DNA of 64,000 nucleotides from Paenibacillus glycanilyticus (GCF_023715145.1 NZ_JAMBNP010000004.1:496001-560000), one strand, 5' to 3'. Counted from the first letter of the stretch, positions 26,267-35,630 are shown. Numbers and translations: made by a program. Notes: generated from the letters alone by a model not told the origin.

Positions 26267-26412
26267 GTGGACATTGCCTCCAGCTTCAGCCTTATCGTTA
26301 TTTACAATTTGCCCTGGAATGAATGCCATTATGTAACAGGTATGCCGAATGGGACAATGCTTCATCGCAATAGGATGAGAAGTGGAGTATAAAACAGGCT
26401 GGAGGAGCAGGT

Positions 26413-26613
26413 ATGGGAAATAAGCAGAGGTTTGTTATGGTCGTTATTCCAATGTCGGAGATAAAAAAATTCATCCTGATCGATGTTGTTATAAGCACAG
26501 CCGCCTACTATGCCTTGGTTATTCCTTTTCATTCCATTGTGGCGGCTACTGCCGGAAGCATGACCTTGCCCGTGGTGATCCGGCGGACGTTAAAGCATCG
26601 CGGCAGACGGTAG
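26413..26613 (+). CDS. Small membrane protein, 66 residues
   Basis: Not recognised. It has an excellent GGAGGAGCAGGT site before ATG 26413. The product has one long or two short hydrophobic segments (FILIDVVISTAAYYALVIPF and IVAATAGSMTLPVVI) and a very basic C-terminus (RRTLKHRGRR), predicting an inner-membrane protein with a cytoplasmic tail. It sits between two minus-strand genes and is convergent with the glycerophosphodiesterase gene. Confidence 0.6.
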   Translation: MGNKQRFVMVVIPMSEIKKFILIDVVISTAAYYALVIPFHSIVAATAGSMTLPVVIRRTLKHRGRR

Positions 26614-26627
26614 CTGGACGGCTAGGA

Positions 26628-27563
26628 TCAGCTGTTCAGCCACCGGGCAAGCGTATGGCGAAGCAAATAGACAAAGTTGCTATTCTGCCGCAGCACCTCC
26701 CGGAAGCGGTCCGGATAATCGGTAAAGATCCCGTCTACCCCCCAGGTCAACGCGCGGTCCATGTTTAATTGATAATTAACGGTATAGGGATAGATACGAA
26801 GGCCGGACTTCTGAACCTTATGAACATAAGCAGCATTGATCTTTGGAAAATTAGGGCTGACCCCTTTTGCGTATTTTTTGATTTTGCGTAATGAGGCATC
26901 GCTAATCCGGGCAGGAGTGTTATACCACAACAGCTGGAATAGGACGATTCTTTCATTCATGCGATGGATTTTCTTCAAGCTCTTGGAATCGAAGGACTGG
27001 ATGACGACATATTCCTCCAAACGGAATTGAGCGATTAACGTCAGCAGCTTTTCTTCCATTCCCGGATTGTATTCCGTGTCTTTAATCTCAAGAATATAAT
27101 GAGTCTCCCGGCCAAAGGCCGCAAATATATCGTGAAGCGAAGGCACCTGCTGCTTCGCAAATTCATCCCGCGCATACATCGGATGATGTTTGTTGAACCA
27201 GGAGCCCGCATCAAGCTGTTTGATTTCTTCTAGCGTCATTCCCCCTACTTTGCCCTTCGCATCGGTCGTGCGGTTAACGGTATTATCATGCATGGCGATG
27301 ATATGACCGTCCTTCGTCAGTTGAAGATCGATCTCGAGATAATCGGCTCCCGAATCAATTGCACTGCGGTAAGCGGCAAGAGTATGCTCGGGTGCATAAC
27401 CGGATGCTCCGCGATGGGCAATGACTGCCGAATGCTTCGTAAGCCTCTGGCCTGCGGACACCGTCGGATAATCAGCTAGGGACAAGACAAGAACAAGCAC
27501 GGCAGCAACAAGCAAGCCGTGCAGCATATAGAAATAAAAGGACGACACTTCTCTCCTTCGCAT
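26628..27563 (-). CDS. Membrane-anchored glycerophosphodiester phosphodiesterase
   Basis: 311 residues. An N-terminal transmembrane anchor (MLHGLLVAAVLVLVLSLADY) is followed by the GDPD TIM barrel: catalytic HRGASGYAPEHTLAAY, the metal-binding EIDLQLTKDG, and the second catalytic His in MHDNTVNRTTDAKG; LEIKDTEYN supplies another metal ligand. It hydrolyses glycerophosphodiesters to glycerol-3-phosphate and an alcohol, here outside the cell. GGGAGG precedes the ATG. Single gene. Confidence 0.92.
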   Translation of the reverse strand: MRRREVSSFYFYMLHGLLVAAVLVLVLSLADYPTVSAGQRLTKHSAVIAHRGASGYAPEHTLAAYRSAIDSGADYLEIDLQLTKDGHIIAMHDNTVNRTTDAKGKVGGMTLEEIKQLDAGSWFNKHHPMYARDEFAKQQVPSLHDIFAAFGRETHYILEIKDTEYNPGMEEKLLTLIAQFRLEEYVVIQSFDSKSLKKIHRMNERIVLFQLLWYNTPARISDASLRKIKKYAKGVSPNFPKINAAYVHKVQKSGLRIYPYTVNYQLNMDRALTWGVDGIFTDYPDRFREVLRQNSNFVYLLRHTLARWLNS

Positions 27564-27621
27564 CGCAGAAAGCCTCCCTTCCGTTGCCCTTAACGTCTCA
27601 CTGCATTTCCTTTTTTATGCG

Positions 27622-27658
27622 AAAAAAAGCTGCTTCCGTATTCAAACGGAAAGCAGCT
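27622..27658 (-). terminator. Terminator of the c-di-GMP/thiamine-diphosphate operon
   Basis: AGCTGCTT/AAGCAGCT stem with a CCGT/ACGG extension and one bulge (27628-27658), followed by TTTTTTT on the minus strand (27622-27628). Confidence 0.8.
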
Positions 27659-27667
27659 CTCGACTAT

Positions 27668-29335
27668 TTAATAAGTTGCGCCCTGCAAAAACTTGACCCG
27701 CTCGCCCATCGGGGGAACTTCATTCCCCTCAACATCGATCTCAATCACGATAGGACCTTTTGATTGGTCGAACCATTCCTTGGCAAGCTCGGGACGGAGC
27801 TCCTCCAGCGATTCCGCCTGTGCAAAACGGACGCCAAGCGCTTTGGCGACATCCGCAATGCTTGTCCGCGTTTGCGAGAAATCCTCCAGGCAGCGTTTGT
27901 ACTGCATCATATGTCCGTGATACACCATACCAAGACGGGCATTGTTGATAACGACAAAAACAATCGGGAGATTGTACTCCTTGGCGGTCAGCACTTCCAT
28001 GCCGTGCATGAAGAAGCAGCCGTCACCGGTTATGCTGATGACCGGACGGCCTGGCTCCGCAAGCTGAGCGCCCAAAGCGCCGCTAATCCCGGATCCCATG
28101 CCGCCAAAGTTAATATTGATATCGAATTCCTGTTTCTCGCGCACCACGAGATTTTGGATCGAGTAAGTCATGAACTCGCCGATGTCCACATAGTAGCGGG
28201 CATTGTCCGGAGCAAGCAGATTCAGTTGACGGATTGCGGATCGGGTGTTCCACTCCTCCGTGCCCGGACCGGCTGATTCCAATGAGGCAGCCGCTTCCTT
28301 ATAACCGCTTGTTATCACCTCGAGCTGCTCCTCATTCACGCCTGAAGTCAGGCGATCGATAAGCTGCCAGACCACAAGCTCAATGTCTCCGTGCACCGGA
28401 TAATCCGTATCGAAGTTTTTGCCAAGCTCCCGTTTGTCATGGTCGATATGAATGATTCGTTTACCGTTTACCAGACGCTCGTCCCAGCTGCTGGTCGCAG
28501 ACTCTCCTAGCGCGGAACCAACGATCATCAGCAGATCATGATGTTCGCCGCGCAGATAATCAACCGCCGAGTCATTGCTTGCTAGTCCGTACACCCCTAC
28601 GGCAAGCGGATGATTCTCAGGGAAAGCGCCTTTGCCGCGAGGCGTTGTGGCAACGTGCCAGCCAGTGAGCTCAGCGAAGCGCAGCATCGTGTCTTTAAAT
28701 TCCTTGGAGCCATGTCCAAGCAGCAGGGCCCCGCGGCGTCCAGCCTGCTTAATTGCAGCTGCTGCCGCTTCCACCTCGGCGGAATCCGGTTGAACCGGCT
28801 GCGTCTGAACAGCGGATAAAACCTCCGGCTCTCCGATGTCGGTCATTTGCATATTAATCGGAATCGTAATATGTACAGGGCCGGGTGTTCCGCTAATAGC
28901 CGTATTGTAAGCTTCAGCGAGGATACGAGGCAGCTCCTTAGGATCGGTAACGGTTGTGCTCATCTTGGTGACGGATGCGAAGATGGGATCTGAATTTAGC
29001 TCCTGTCCTCCGCCTTTACCGAATTTCGTTGTAGGGATTGCGCCAGTAAGGAAAATAACCGGAAGCTTCTCGCGCCATGCGTTTGCTGCAGGTGTTACCA
29101 GATTTGTTGCCCCGGGTCCGCTGGATCCGACGCATACGGATGGAATACCTGTAATTCTTGTATAGGCAGCCGCCATATACCCTGAACTTGACTCATGCTT
29201 GGCTACAATGGATGTTAGTTCTGGAAGTTCATGCAAGCAATCATACAATGCATTGATAGAGCCCGCCGGGACTCCGAAAATGTACTTGACCCCTTGACTG
29301 ACCAAAAATCTTAATCCAGCTTCGATTGCTCTCAT
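27668..29335 (-). CDS. Thiamine-diphosphate-dependent enzyme, acetolactate synthase/pyruvate oxidase-like
   Basis: 555 residues with the three-domain architecture of the family. The N-terminal pyrimidine-binding domain holds the conserved Glu48 in AKHESSSGYMAAAYTRITG, followed by SSGPGATNL. The middle domain is Rossmann-like. The C-terminal diphosphate-binding domain has GDGCFFMHGMEVL ending in VVINN. It should decarboxylate a 2-keto acid; acetolactate, oxalyl or sulfoacetaldehyde specificity cannot be told from motifs. No small regulatory ALS subunit is near. It is the last gene of an operon with c-di-GMP signalling genes, 25 bp after the histidine kinase, which is unusual for a metabolic enzyme. 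Confidence 0.85.
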   Translation of the reverse strand: MRAIEAGLRFLVSQGVKYIFGVPAGSINALYDCLHELPELTSIVAKHESSSGYMAAAYTRITGIPSVCVGSSGPGATNLVTPAANAWREKLPVIFLTGAIPTTKFGKGGGQELNSDPIFASVTKMSTTVTDPKELPRILAEAYNTAISGTPGPVHITIPINMQMTDIGEPEVLSAVQTQPVQPDSAEVEAAAAAIKQAGRRGALLLGHGSKEFKDTMLRFAELTGWHVATTPRGKGAFPENHPLAVGVYGLASNDSAVDYLRGEHHDLLMIVGSALGESATSSWDERLVNGKRIIHIDHDKRELGKNFDTDYPVHGDIELVVWQLIDRLTSGVNEEQLEVITSGYKEAAASLESAGPGTEEWNTRSAIRQLNLLAPDNARYYVDIGEFMTYSIQNLVVREKQEFDININFGGMGSGISGALGAQLAEPGRPVISITGDGCFFMHGMEVLTAKEYNLPIVFVVINNARLGMVYHGHMMQYKRCLEDFSQTRTSIADVAKALGVRFAQAESLEELRPELAKEWFDQSKGPIVIEIDVEGNEVPPMGERVKFLQGATY

Positions 29336-29360
29336 CTTATTCTCCTCTGTCTCTTTTTCC

Positions 29361-31151
29361 TTATTTCATTACGGTAAATTTAAATACAGAGCCTTCGCCT
29401 TCCGTTGATTCGAATGATATTTTACCCCCGTGCATTTCAATCAGTTGTTTCGATATCGCAAGGCCAAGGCCTGTACCGTTAATTTGATTATTCACCTGGT
29501 AGAACTTCGTGAATATGTTTTTCTGCTTCTCCATCGGAATGCCAATTCCGGTGTCAATCACTTCAATCGTCATCCCGTTTGCTTCCATGTACGCTTTAAT
29601 CGTGATTTTACCTCTCTGAGGGGTAAATTTAATGGAATTGGAGAGCAGGTTCAGCAGAATCTGCAGAATGCGCTCGCGGTCCGCACGCATGGTTCTGCTC
29701 TCGCCGGCGTGAATCTCAACGGCAAGCTCGAGCTTCTTCTTGTTAACTAGTGAATCAACGATATGCGTTGCTTCGCGAATCATATCTTCGAAATCAAATT
29801 CCGAATACATAAGCTCGAACTTCCCGTTCTCCATCTTGGCGAAATCAAGCAGCTCATTCACTTGATTCAGCAGGCGTTCGATCGACTTCCCGGCCGTCTC
29901 CAGCAGATCGAGCTGAGAATCGTTGAGCTTGCCAAGCACTTCCTTGCGTAAAATATCAACGGTGCCCTTCACCGCCGTAATTGGCGTACGGAGCTCATGG
30001 GACAACGTGGCAATGAAATCGCTCTTCAGTTCATTCAAGTATTCGAGCTCTTTCACCAGGCCCTCCAGCTTGAAGTTCGCTTGCTGCAGCTCCATCGAGC
30101 GTACATTAACCGAATAGTCCAGATGCTCGGTATGGATCGCGTTCGCCAGCGCGGTTGCGGTTACATCGGCAATCGACTGGCAGAATTCGATCTCGCCCTG
30201 CTCGTACTCGCGGCTTTTGTTCATGGTCGGGATAACAACGTCGCCAAACACGCGGTCCTTCGCAACAAGCGGAATGACGAGCAGACTTTTGATATTAAAC
30301 ATCTCGCAAGCCCGGTGATCGGGACGAGGGTCCGCGTAAACATCCGAAATCGCTATCGCTTTTTTCTCCGTGACGACCTCATAGAACAGCTTGTCTTTAT
30401 CGATGCTCAGCTTGATATCTTCGCGATGCCTGTTCTTCCACTCCTCTTCCGTTACGCTGACCGAGGAGATATGATAAGGCTCAATGGTGCGGTCCTTCTC
30501 GTTGTAGAGATGGATGCCCACCTCATCGGAGCCTGTAGCCCGCTTCATGTAATGGAAGCAGGTTTTAAGAACCTCGCGGACGGAGAGCGACTTGGACAAG
30601 GCTTTTGTCGCGTCGAGCAGCAGCTGCTGCTTGTCCACGAGATTTTTCGTATTTTCGAACATCTGGATGTTATGAATAGCTACGCTGACCATATTGACGA
30701 AAGCTTCCGTTACCTCGATCTGTTCCCGCGTCAAATTCATCGGCTTGCCGAAGTCGTGAACAAATACAACGCCAAAGACGGAGTCGTTCACGATAACCGG
30801 AATGCCAAGAATGGATTGAATCTTCATAAGCAGCTTCTTATCATCGTCAATCCGTACATCCAGGCTTGTGTCCCCGATATAGTCGCTTGCCCTTCTCTCC
30901 AGAATATCGCGGACGAAGAGGTCCTTCTGCGGGTCGATCAAGAGCTCCGTAATATCGATGGACATCTTATTTCCTTTGTATCCTATGAAAGTGCCGTCAG
31001 GCTGCTTGAGGAAAAATCCCACCAGATCCGCCTGGGTAATTTCGCTGGCAATCGCGTCTACGAATACCTGCAAAATATCGGACAGCTCAAACTGCGAGTT
31101 GATTACTTTCGTCATCAGAAATAATTTCTTGAAGCTCTTTAATTCCATCAT
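29361..31151 (-). CDS. GAF-domain sensor histidine kinase
   Basis: 596-residue soluble kinase with no membrane helix. Two GAF sensory domains occupy about residues 15-160 and 185-340, a short coiled coil follows, then HisKA with the phospho-accepting His in LSHELRTP near 380, and HATPase_c with N box NLLSNSIKFTP, G1 DTGIGIP and G2 GTGLGLAI. It senses a cytoplasmic signal, perhaps a small molecule, and phosphorylates a response regulator. The REC-GGDEF protein encoded 22 bp upstream is the natural partner. It is third in a four-gene operon. Confidence 0.92.
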   Translation of the reverse strand: MMELKSFKKLFLMTKVINSQFELSDILQVFVDAIASEITQADLVGFFLKQPDGTFIGYKGNKMSIDITELLIDPQKDLFVRDILERRASDYIGDTSLDVRIDDDKKLLMKIQSILGIPVIVNDSVFGVVFVHDFGKPMNLTREQIEVTEAFVNMVSVAIHNIQMFENTKNLVDKQQLLLDATKALSKSLSVREVLKTCFHYMKRATGSDEVGIHLYNEKDRTIEPYHISSVSVTEEEWKNRHREDIKLSIDKDKLFYEVVTEKKAIAISDVYADPRPDHRACEMFNIKSLLVIPLVAKDRVFGDVVIPTMNKSREYEQGEIEFCQSIADVTATALANAIHTEHLDYSVNVRSMELQQANFKLEGLVKELEYLNELKSDFIATLSHELRTPITAVKGTVDILRKEVLGKLNDSQLDLLETAGKSIERLLNQVNELLDFAKMENGKFELMYSEFDFEDMIREATHIVDSLVNKKKLELAVEIHAGESRTMRADRERILQILLNLLSNSIKFTPQRGKITIKAYMEANGMTIEVIDTGIGIPMEKQKNIFTKFYQVNNQINGTGLGLAISKQLIEMHGGKISFESTEGEGSVFKFTVMK

Positions 31152-31173
31152 AATTATTCACCTGTCCGTCCGT

Positions 31174-32070
31174 TTAATAGATCGTGATCTGATTTTTACC
31201 GCTTTGTTTGGAACGCAGCAAGGCTCGATCGGCAAAGCCTATTATCTGTTCAAAGGAATAATGATCAGAGCTCTTCGTAACCCCAATGCTGACTGATGCT
31301 TTGGCTCCATGTTCCACCAGCGAACCAATTGCAAGCTCGTTCACCGTGCGGATAATTTCCTGCGCGGTTTCGACCGCGCCTTCCTCCTCGTGCAGCAGCA
31401 CCAGGAACTCGTCCCCGCCGAAACGGAACGCGAGATCGCTCTCCGGCGTGATCGACTGCTGGATGATCTTAGCAATCGCTTTCAGCACTTGATCGCCTAC
31501 AAGATGGCCAAAGGTATCGTTGATGGTTTTGAAATTATCCATGTCAATCATAAGCATAGCGCCATAATCGGATAAGGTTACCGATGATTCCAGCATGACT
31601 TCGTTGAGATACATCCGGTTATACAGGCCGGTTAAGGCATCGGTATTGGCTCTCTCCGACAGCTTCTCCGTGGCGCTTATCAAGCGCTCGAGCTTCTGCT
31701 TTTGCCCCAAGGCAAAGCTCACCTTCATCTCGAGCAGATCAAGATCATAAGGCTTGGTCAAATAATCGAAGGCCCCAAGCTGCAGGCCTTGCAAAATATC
31801 CTTCTTCTGCACGTTGGCAGACAAGAAGATAATTGGTGTATCAAATCCTTCCCGGCTCATCCACTGCTTGCAGACGTCAAAGCCGGACATATCGGGCATC
31901 ATAACGTCCAGCAAAATGAGATCAGGTCGAATCTCATCGTACATTGCTAATGCATCAGAGCCGCATTCTGCCGTATGTATGCTGTAATTTAAGGACTTCA
32001 AAAATATACGAAGAATTTGTACATTATGCGGTTCATCGTCTACGATGAGTATCTTTTCACGCAATGACAT
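31174..32070 (-). CDS. Response regulator with GGDEF domain (PleD-like diguanylate cyclase)
   Basis: 298 residues. The REC domain has the acidic pair D11-D12, phospho-acceptor D55 in LILLDVMMP, and K106 in LTKPYD. The GGDEF domain (about 140-298) has an intact GGDEF at 218-222 and DMDNFKTINDTFGHLVGD, so it should make c-di-GMP. The allosteric I-site RxxD, expected at 209-212, reads PESD, so product inhibition through that site is probably lost. It is 21 bp downstream of the HD-GYP gene and just before the kinase that probably phosphorylates it. Confidence 0.93.
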   Translation of the reverse strand: MSLREKILIVDDEPHNVQILRIFLKSLNYSIHTAECGSDALAMYDEIRPDLILLDVMMPDMSGFDVCKQWMSREGFDTPIIFLSANVQKKDILQGLQLGAFDYLTKPYDLDLLEMKVSFALGQKQKLERLISATEKLSERANTDALTGLYNRMYLNEVMLESSVTLSDYGAMLMIDMDNFKTINDTFGHLVGDQVLKAIAKIIQQSITPESDLAFRFGGDEFLVLLHEEEGAVETAQEIIRTVNELAIGSLVEHGAKASVSIGVTKSSDHYSFEQIIGFADRALLRSKQSGKNQITIY

Positions 32071-32091
32071 ACTCCAACTCTCTTTCCGATT

Positions 32092-33138
32092 TCATTCACC
32101 TAAAGTTAAGGTCCTCAACGTCATTTGCTCATCGATGATGTCAAGAAACAGCTTGACGAGCTGTTCGTCAAACTGCGTATTCGCATTTGTAATTAGCTGC
32201 TTCCTTACCTCTTCCACATGCAAGGAGCTGCGGTAAACCCGGGTTGAGGTCATCGCATCGAAAGCATCAGCCAGGCTGACAATGCGGACCAGGAACGGGA
32301 TTTCATCCCCTTTCAGCCCATCCGGATACCCTCTCCCGTCAATGCGCTCATGATGCCATCTGACGATAGGCAGGATGTCCTTCACCTCCGGCAGATCCTT
32401 CAGCAGCTCATAGCCGATAGCCGGATGCTGGCGGATAACGCCAAACTCCTCGTCGGTCAGCCTGCCGGGCTTCATAAGGATAGGATCCGGTATCGCAAGC
32501 TTGCCGATATCATGCAGGAGAGCAGCGACCTTCAGGAGCTCGAGCTCCGAAGGGCTGAGGCCAAGCTTTTCTCCAAGCAACAAGGAATAGAAGGCTACAT
32601 TATAGCAATGGTCCACCGTGAAGCTGTCCTTCATCCGCAGCGTATTAAACAGGCTTTCGTAAGACTGCTCCTTCAAAAACTGCTTGCGGAAATAGATCTT
32701 GTCGATGAGCTGATCCATGTGCAGTTTATTAATTCGGCAAATTTGAAGCTCTTCGGGTGTCAATGATCGCTGAGTTTGAAAACAGAGCAGGAGTGTGCCA
32801 TACGTTGAATTACGATTGATATGGAAGGGATATATGGTGTGGAAAGACGTGTTCTCAAGTGAGATTCCGTCTATCGTGTCATCTTGTCTTAGTGGTCTTC
32901 CATCCGGAATACGCTGGAAAAAATCAGCTTGTACAGCTATCTGTTGAAGCTGATTGGTATCGACCTGCAGCATGTTAAAAGAGTACGCTGCAGGCTCCTG
33001 TCGCTGTGTATCCTCCATTAGGAATAAGCAAATTTGCTCACAGCCGATCGACTCTTTCAAAAAATGGCCAAGAAGCCCCATTGAATCAAATATGGAGTTT
33101 GAGTTAATGACGCTCTTGAAAAATACCGAATTATGCAT
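32092..33138 (-). CDS. HD-GYP domain phosphodiesterase with N-terminal sensor region
   Basis: 348 residues. The N-terminal 155 residues are GAF-like without clear motifs. The HD-GYP domain (about 165-335) has LLHDIGKLAIPD, HHERIDGRGYPDGLKGDEIP and LADAFDAMTS, all catalytic and signature residues present. It should hydrolyse c-di-GMP to pGpG or GMP. AGAGGTTGAAGC precedes the ATG. It is the first gene of the operon that also encodes a c-di-GMP-making enzyme, so synthesis and breakdown are encoded together. Confidence 0.92.
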   Translation of the reverse strand: MHNSVFFKSVINSNSIFDSMGLLGHFLKESIGCEQICLFLMEDTQRQEPAAYSFNMLQVDTNQLQQIAVQADFFQRIPDGRPLRQDDTIDGISLENTSFHTIYPFHINRNSTYGTLLLCFQTQRSLTPEELQICRINKLHMDQLIDKIYFRKQFLKEQSYESLFNTLRMKDSFTVDHCYNVAFYSLLLGEKLGLSPSELELLKVAALLHDIGKLAIPDPILMKPGRLTDEEFGVIRQHPAIGYELLKDLPEVKDILPIVRWHHERIDGRGYPDGLKGDEIPFLVRIVSLADAFDAMTSTRVYRSSLHVEEVRKQLITNANTQFDEQLVKLFLDIIDEQMTLRTLTLGE

Positions 33139-33193
33139 GCTTCAACCTCTATTTCTCATGAATACATGAAGCTTTAATCCTTATTTCATTCGA

Positions 33194-33223
33194 CATATAG
33201 TCTTTTTTTCCTTCATGCATCAA
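33194..33223 (-). promoter_or_regulatory. Candidate sigma-A promoter of the c-di-GMP operon
   Basis: On the minus strand: TTGATG (33218-33223), 18-bp spacer rich in A, TATATG (33194-33199), about 55 bp upstream of the HD-GYP start. Confidence 0.45.
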
Positions 33224-33261
33224 GAAAAAATTGTCGTTTTATGCATATTGGATCTTCGGCG

Positions 33262-33936
33262 CTATTCTCTAGTCTCTTCCCTCAGCGGTTTTGCATCTGC
33301 CGGAATGAGTTTTAGCGGTACGAGCTGGGCTTCAAAGCTTCCTTCGTAATGAAATATCGTCCCCACAAGAGGATTGCTGACATGGACGCAAATCCGAAAT
33401 TTCTCCATCTCTTCGTCATACCACTCCGTCACGTCGGCTGTTCCTGTGAGCGGCGACGGCCAGGTAAATTGGATCAGACCCTCATAAAAACGCTGGTCCC
33501 CGGAACGGATCCGGATTCCCCCGTTGCTTGCAGCCGTAATGTCCAAGTCCACCGCCAAATGCTGCTTTGTTCCTAAATAATCGACGATTCTCTGCCGTTC
33601 AGAACTGTAGATCATCGTTGCGTCAAAATGCCGCACCGCCCGCTTAAATTGAAACTTGCGGATCCAGGTTACCGTTTCTCTGCCCAACCCGTCCTTATAG
33701 GCATAATTTTCGATTGTAAACGGGATTTGGCTGCCGCCTTGAGGGAACATGATATGACGCGCGGCTCCGATTGCCAAAGGCAAAGCCGCCCACTTGGCGA
33801 ACCAGATCCGGTCCATCACGCCTTGACCGATGGAGGCCGCTTGATCCTTGCTGCTGAAGCCAAACCGCTCCTGAATGCGCGGATGCAGGTTTTCGAATTC
33901 CGGGCCTAGTACTTGCTCGTAGATTGATCTGGTCAT
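33262..33936 (-). CDS. DUF4166 domain protein
   Basis: 224 residues. The N-terminus SIYEQVLGPEFENLHPRIQE followed by RFGFSS is characteristic of DUF4166 proteins, which are often fused to or encoded beside saccharopine-dehydrogenase-like or DoxX proteins. No catalytic motif is visible and the function is unknown. Its ATG overlaps the stop of the upstream DoxX-like gene (ATGA, 33933-33936), so the two are translated together. Confidence 0.8.
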   Translation of the reverse strand: MTRSIYEQVLGPEFENLHPRIQERFGFSSKDQAASIGQGVMDRIWFAKWAALPLAIGAARHIMFPQGGSQIPFTIENYAYKDGLGRETVTWIRKFQFKRAVRHFDATMIYSSERQRIVDYLGTKQHLAVDLDITAASNGGIRIRSGDQRFYEGLIQFTWPSPLTGTADVTEWYDEEMEKFRICVHVSNPLVGTIFHYEGSFEAQLVPLKLIPADAKPLREETRE

Positions 33937-34850
33937 GGCTTCAGTTCCCCTTTCTTTCTAATGCAGTTGCCGGCGTTTGGCAGCTCCCGGCATGTCCACA
34001 TGCCTATCATGCTAAGCCCAAGCATGGCAGCACCCAGGACGAAAGGATTAAAGGGTGCAGCCAATAGAGTCGGCTCCACAACCATGGCACTTGCCGTAAG
34101 CGCGATTAATGCAGCCAGCTGCATCCCGTAAAGCCATTTCGACCGGTGATAAAGGAGCAGGAGAAGCCCGAGGAGAATTTCAGCGCCTCCAAGCCATTTC
34201 AATGCGAGCAGCTCGGCACCCGGGAACATATTCATGTTCTGCATGATGGCCAGCTCCCCGGCCTCCGGGTATATCCATTTCGGTACAAGACCTTCGTACA
34301 GCCAGAGAAAGCCAAGTATCATGATGCTAATGTAATGGACCGCTATCCTCTGTACGCTGACGCACGGGGGAATCTGCTTCTCCAGCCATAGCCGCAGAAT
34401 ATCAAAGCTTAGAGCCGTAGCCCATCCGAATATAGGGCGGAACAGCAGCCGGTCGAACCATTTTCCGACACGTCCGAACCGGGTTGCGTAATCGTATTTG
34501 GTAAGAAAAGTGATGGAGTCCTTGTTTGGCCGGTATTGCCAGTAGCCTGCTCCATGACGGATTAATGAAATCGGCTGCTTCGAACCGAAAGCCAGCGTGG
34601 ACAGGCGGACACCCGTTTCTCTATGAATAGATGATTTCGTGCGTCCGGTTCCGCTAATTCGAAGACCAAAGCCAATTCGGGTCTCATACAGGAAGGCTTG
34701 CGGACTATCTTCTGATTGGCGCGGCAAATAGGTGATGCTCGAGAATCGCAAATCCCACTGCTCATGCTTTTCGGCTGACTGGGTATACGACCACAGCTTT
34801 TCCATGTCGGTATTGATGTTCAGCTCTACATATATCGGTTTTCGTTTCAT
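33933..34850 (-). CDS. SRPBCC-like domain fused to DoxX-like membrane domain
   Basis: 305 residues. Residues 1-140 look like a SRPBCC (START-like) ligand-binding domain (IYVELNINTDMEKLWSYTQS at the start). The second half is a four-helix DoxX-like membrane domain (HYISIMILGFLWLYEGLVPKW, LKWLGGAEILLGLLLLLYH and more). Start at 34850 (MKRKPIYVEL) is chosen from GGGAG upstream; an in-frame ATG nine codons earlier is possible. Coupled to the DUF4166 gene. This pairing recurs in Firmicutes, but the biochemical role is unknown. Confidence 0.78.
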   Translation of the reverse strand: MKRKPIYVELNINTDMEKLWSYTQSAEKHEQWDLRFSSITYLPRQSEDSPQAFLYETRIGFGLRISGTGRTKSSIHRETGVRLSTLAFGSKQPISLIRHGAGYWQYRPNKDSITFLTKYDYATRFGRVGKWFDRLLFRPIFGWATALSFDILRLWLEKQIPPCVSVQRIAVHYISIMILGFLWLYEGLVPKWIYPEAGELAIMQNMNMFPGAELLALKWLGGAEILLGLLLLLYHRSKWLYGMQLAALIALTASAMVVEPTLLAAPFNPFVLGAAMLGLSMIGMWTCRELPNAGNCIRKKGELKP

Positions 34851-34943
34851 CGTGAATCCCGCTCCCTTCCCCTCCATTCTAGGACGGGAGACCGGAACCC
34901 GGCAGTTCTAACTTTCGTAGTACCCGGCTCATATCCGCGCATA

Positions 34944-34975
34944 CAAAAAGAACGCTGCCAGATAGCAGCGCTCTT
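34944..34975 (-). terminator. Terminator after the two-component operon
   Basis: AAGAACGCTGC/GCAGCGCTCTT stem with one mismatch (34948-34958 with 34965-34975), loop CAGATA, followed by TTTTTG on the minus strand. Confidence 0.75.
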
Positions 34976-34985
34976 GATCGTGAAG

Positions 34986-35615
34986 CTATTTAGGAGGCAG
35001 CAAGCCTCTTCGCCTGATCTTTTCCACTGCTTCTTTGCGGCTTGTTACACCAAGCTTCTTCAGCATTTTGTTCACTTGATTCTTCAGGGTGCTTTCCGTT
35101 TTGAAAAGCTTCTTTTCCATCTGCGGCTGCGTGTAGCCCTGCTCGATCAATTCGAACGCTTCACGCTCGGCAGCGGTAAGCTCCTTCAGCTGCTCTTCCC
35201 GCTTTAATCGGGCATAATCCTTCAATAACGCGTCCATGGCTCGCGGATGCTGGCAGGCACTCCGTATGACATGGGGAAGCTCCTTGTAATTCGTCTTTTC
35301 CACATAATTAACCGCGCCGGCCGTAAAAGCCTGCATGATGATGGACTCATCCTTCATCGACGTCAGCATGATGATCCTCGCCGGATGGATATCATTCAGT
35401 TCAATGGCGGTATAGATGCCTTCCTCATTGTAATCCGTCAGCTGAATATCCAGCAGCACAACGTCAAAGTCCAGCTGGCCCGCCTTCTCAAGCGCTTCTC
35501 TGGAGGATGTCGCGGAGCCTGCCACCTCAAGATCCGGCTCGCTGTTCAGATAGGCCGTCATCGCTTGGATCCAGTCCGGATCATCTTCGACGAGAAAGAT
35601 TTTGATCGTTGTCAC
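34986..35615 (-). CDS. LuxR/NarL-type response regulator
   Basis: 209 residues. The REC domain has the acidic pair in LVEDDPD, phospho-acceptor D56 in VVLLDIQ, and the Lys in YVEKTNY. The C-terminal helix-turn-helix (about 145-205) has LTAAEREAFELIEQGYTQ and STLKNQVNKMLKKLGV, a LuxR-type DNA-binding domain. The start is a GTG at 35615 with GGAGGAG upstream. It is 15 bp downstream of the membrane histidine kinase gene and forms a cognate pair with it. The regulated genes are unknown. Confidence 0.92.
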   Translation of the reverse strand: MTTIKIFLVEDDPDWIQAMTAYLNSEPDLEVAGSATSSREALEKAGQLDFDVVLLDIQLTDYNEEGIYTAIELNDIHPARIIMLTSMKDESIIMQAFTAGAVNYVEKTNYKELPHVIRSACQHPRAMDALLKDYARLKREEQLKELTAAEREAFELIEQGYTQPQMEKKLFKTESTLKNQVNKMLKKLGVTSRKEAVEKIRRRGLLPPK

Positions 35616-35630
35616 CGCATGCTCCTCCTG

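Noticed and set aside
29997..31124. 375-codon open frame on the plus strand
   Set aside because: Antisense to the GAF histidine kinase, whose domains are complete; no ribosome site or recognisable motif.
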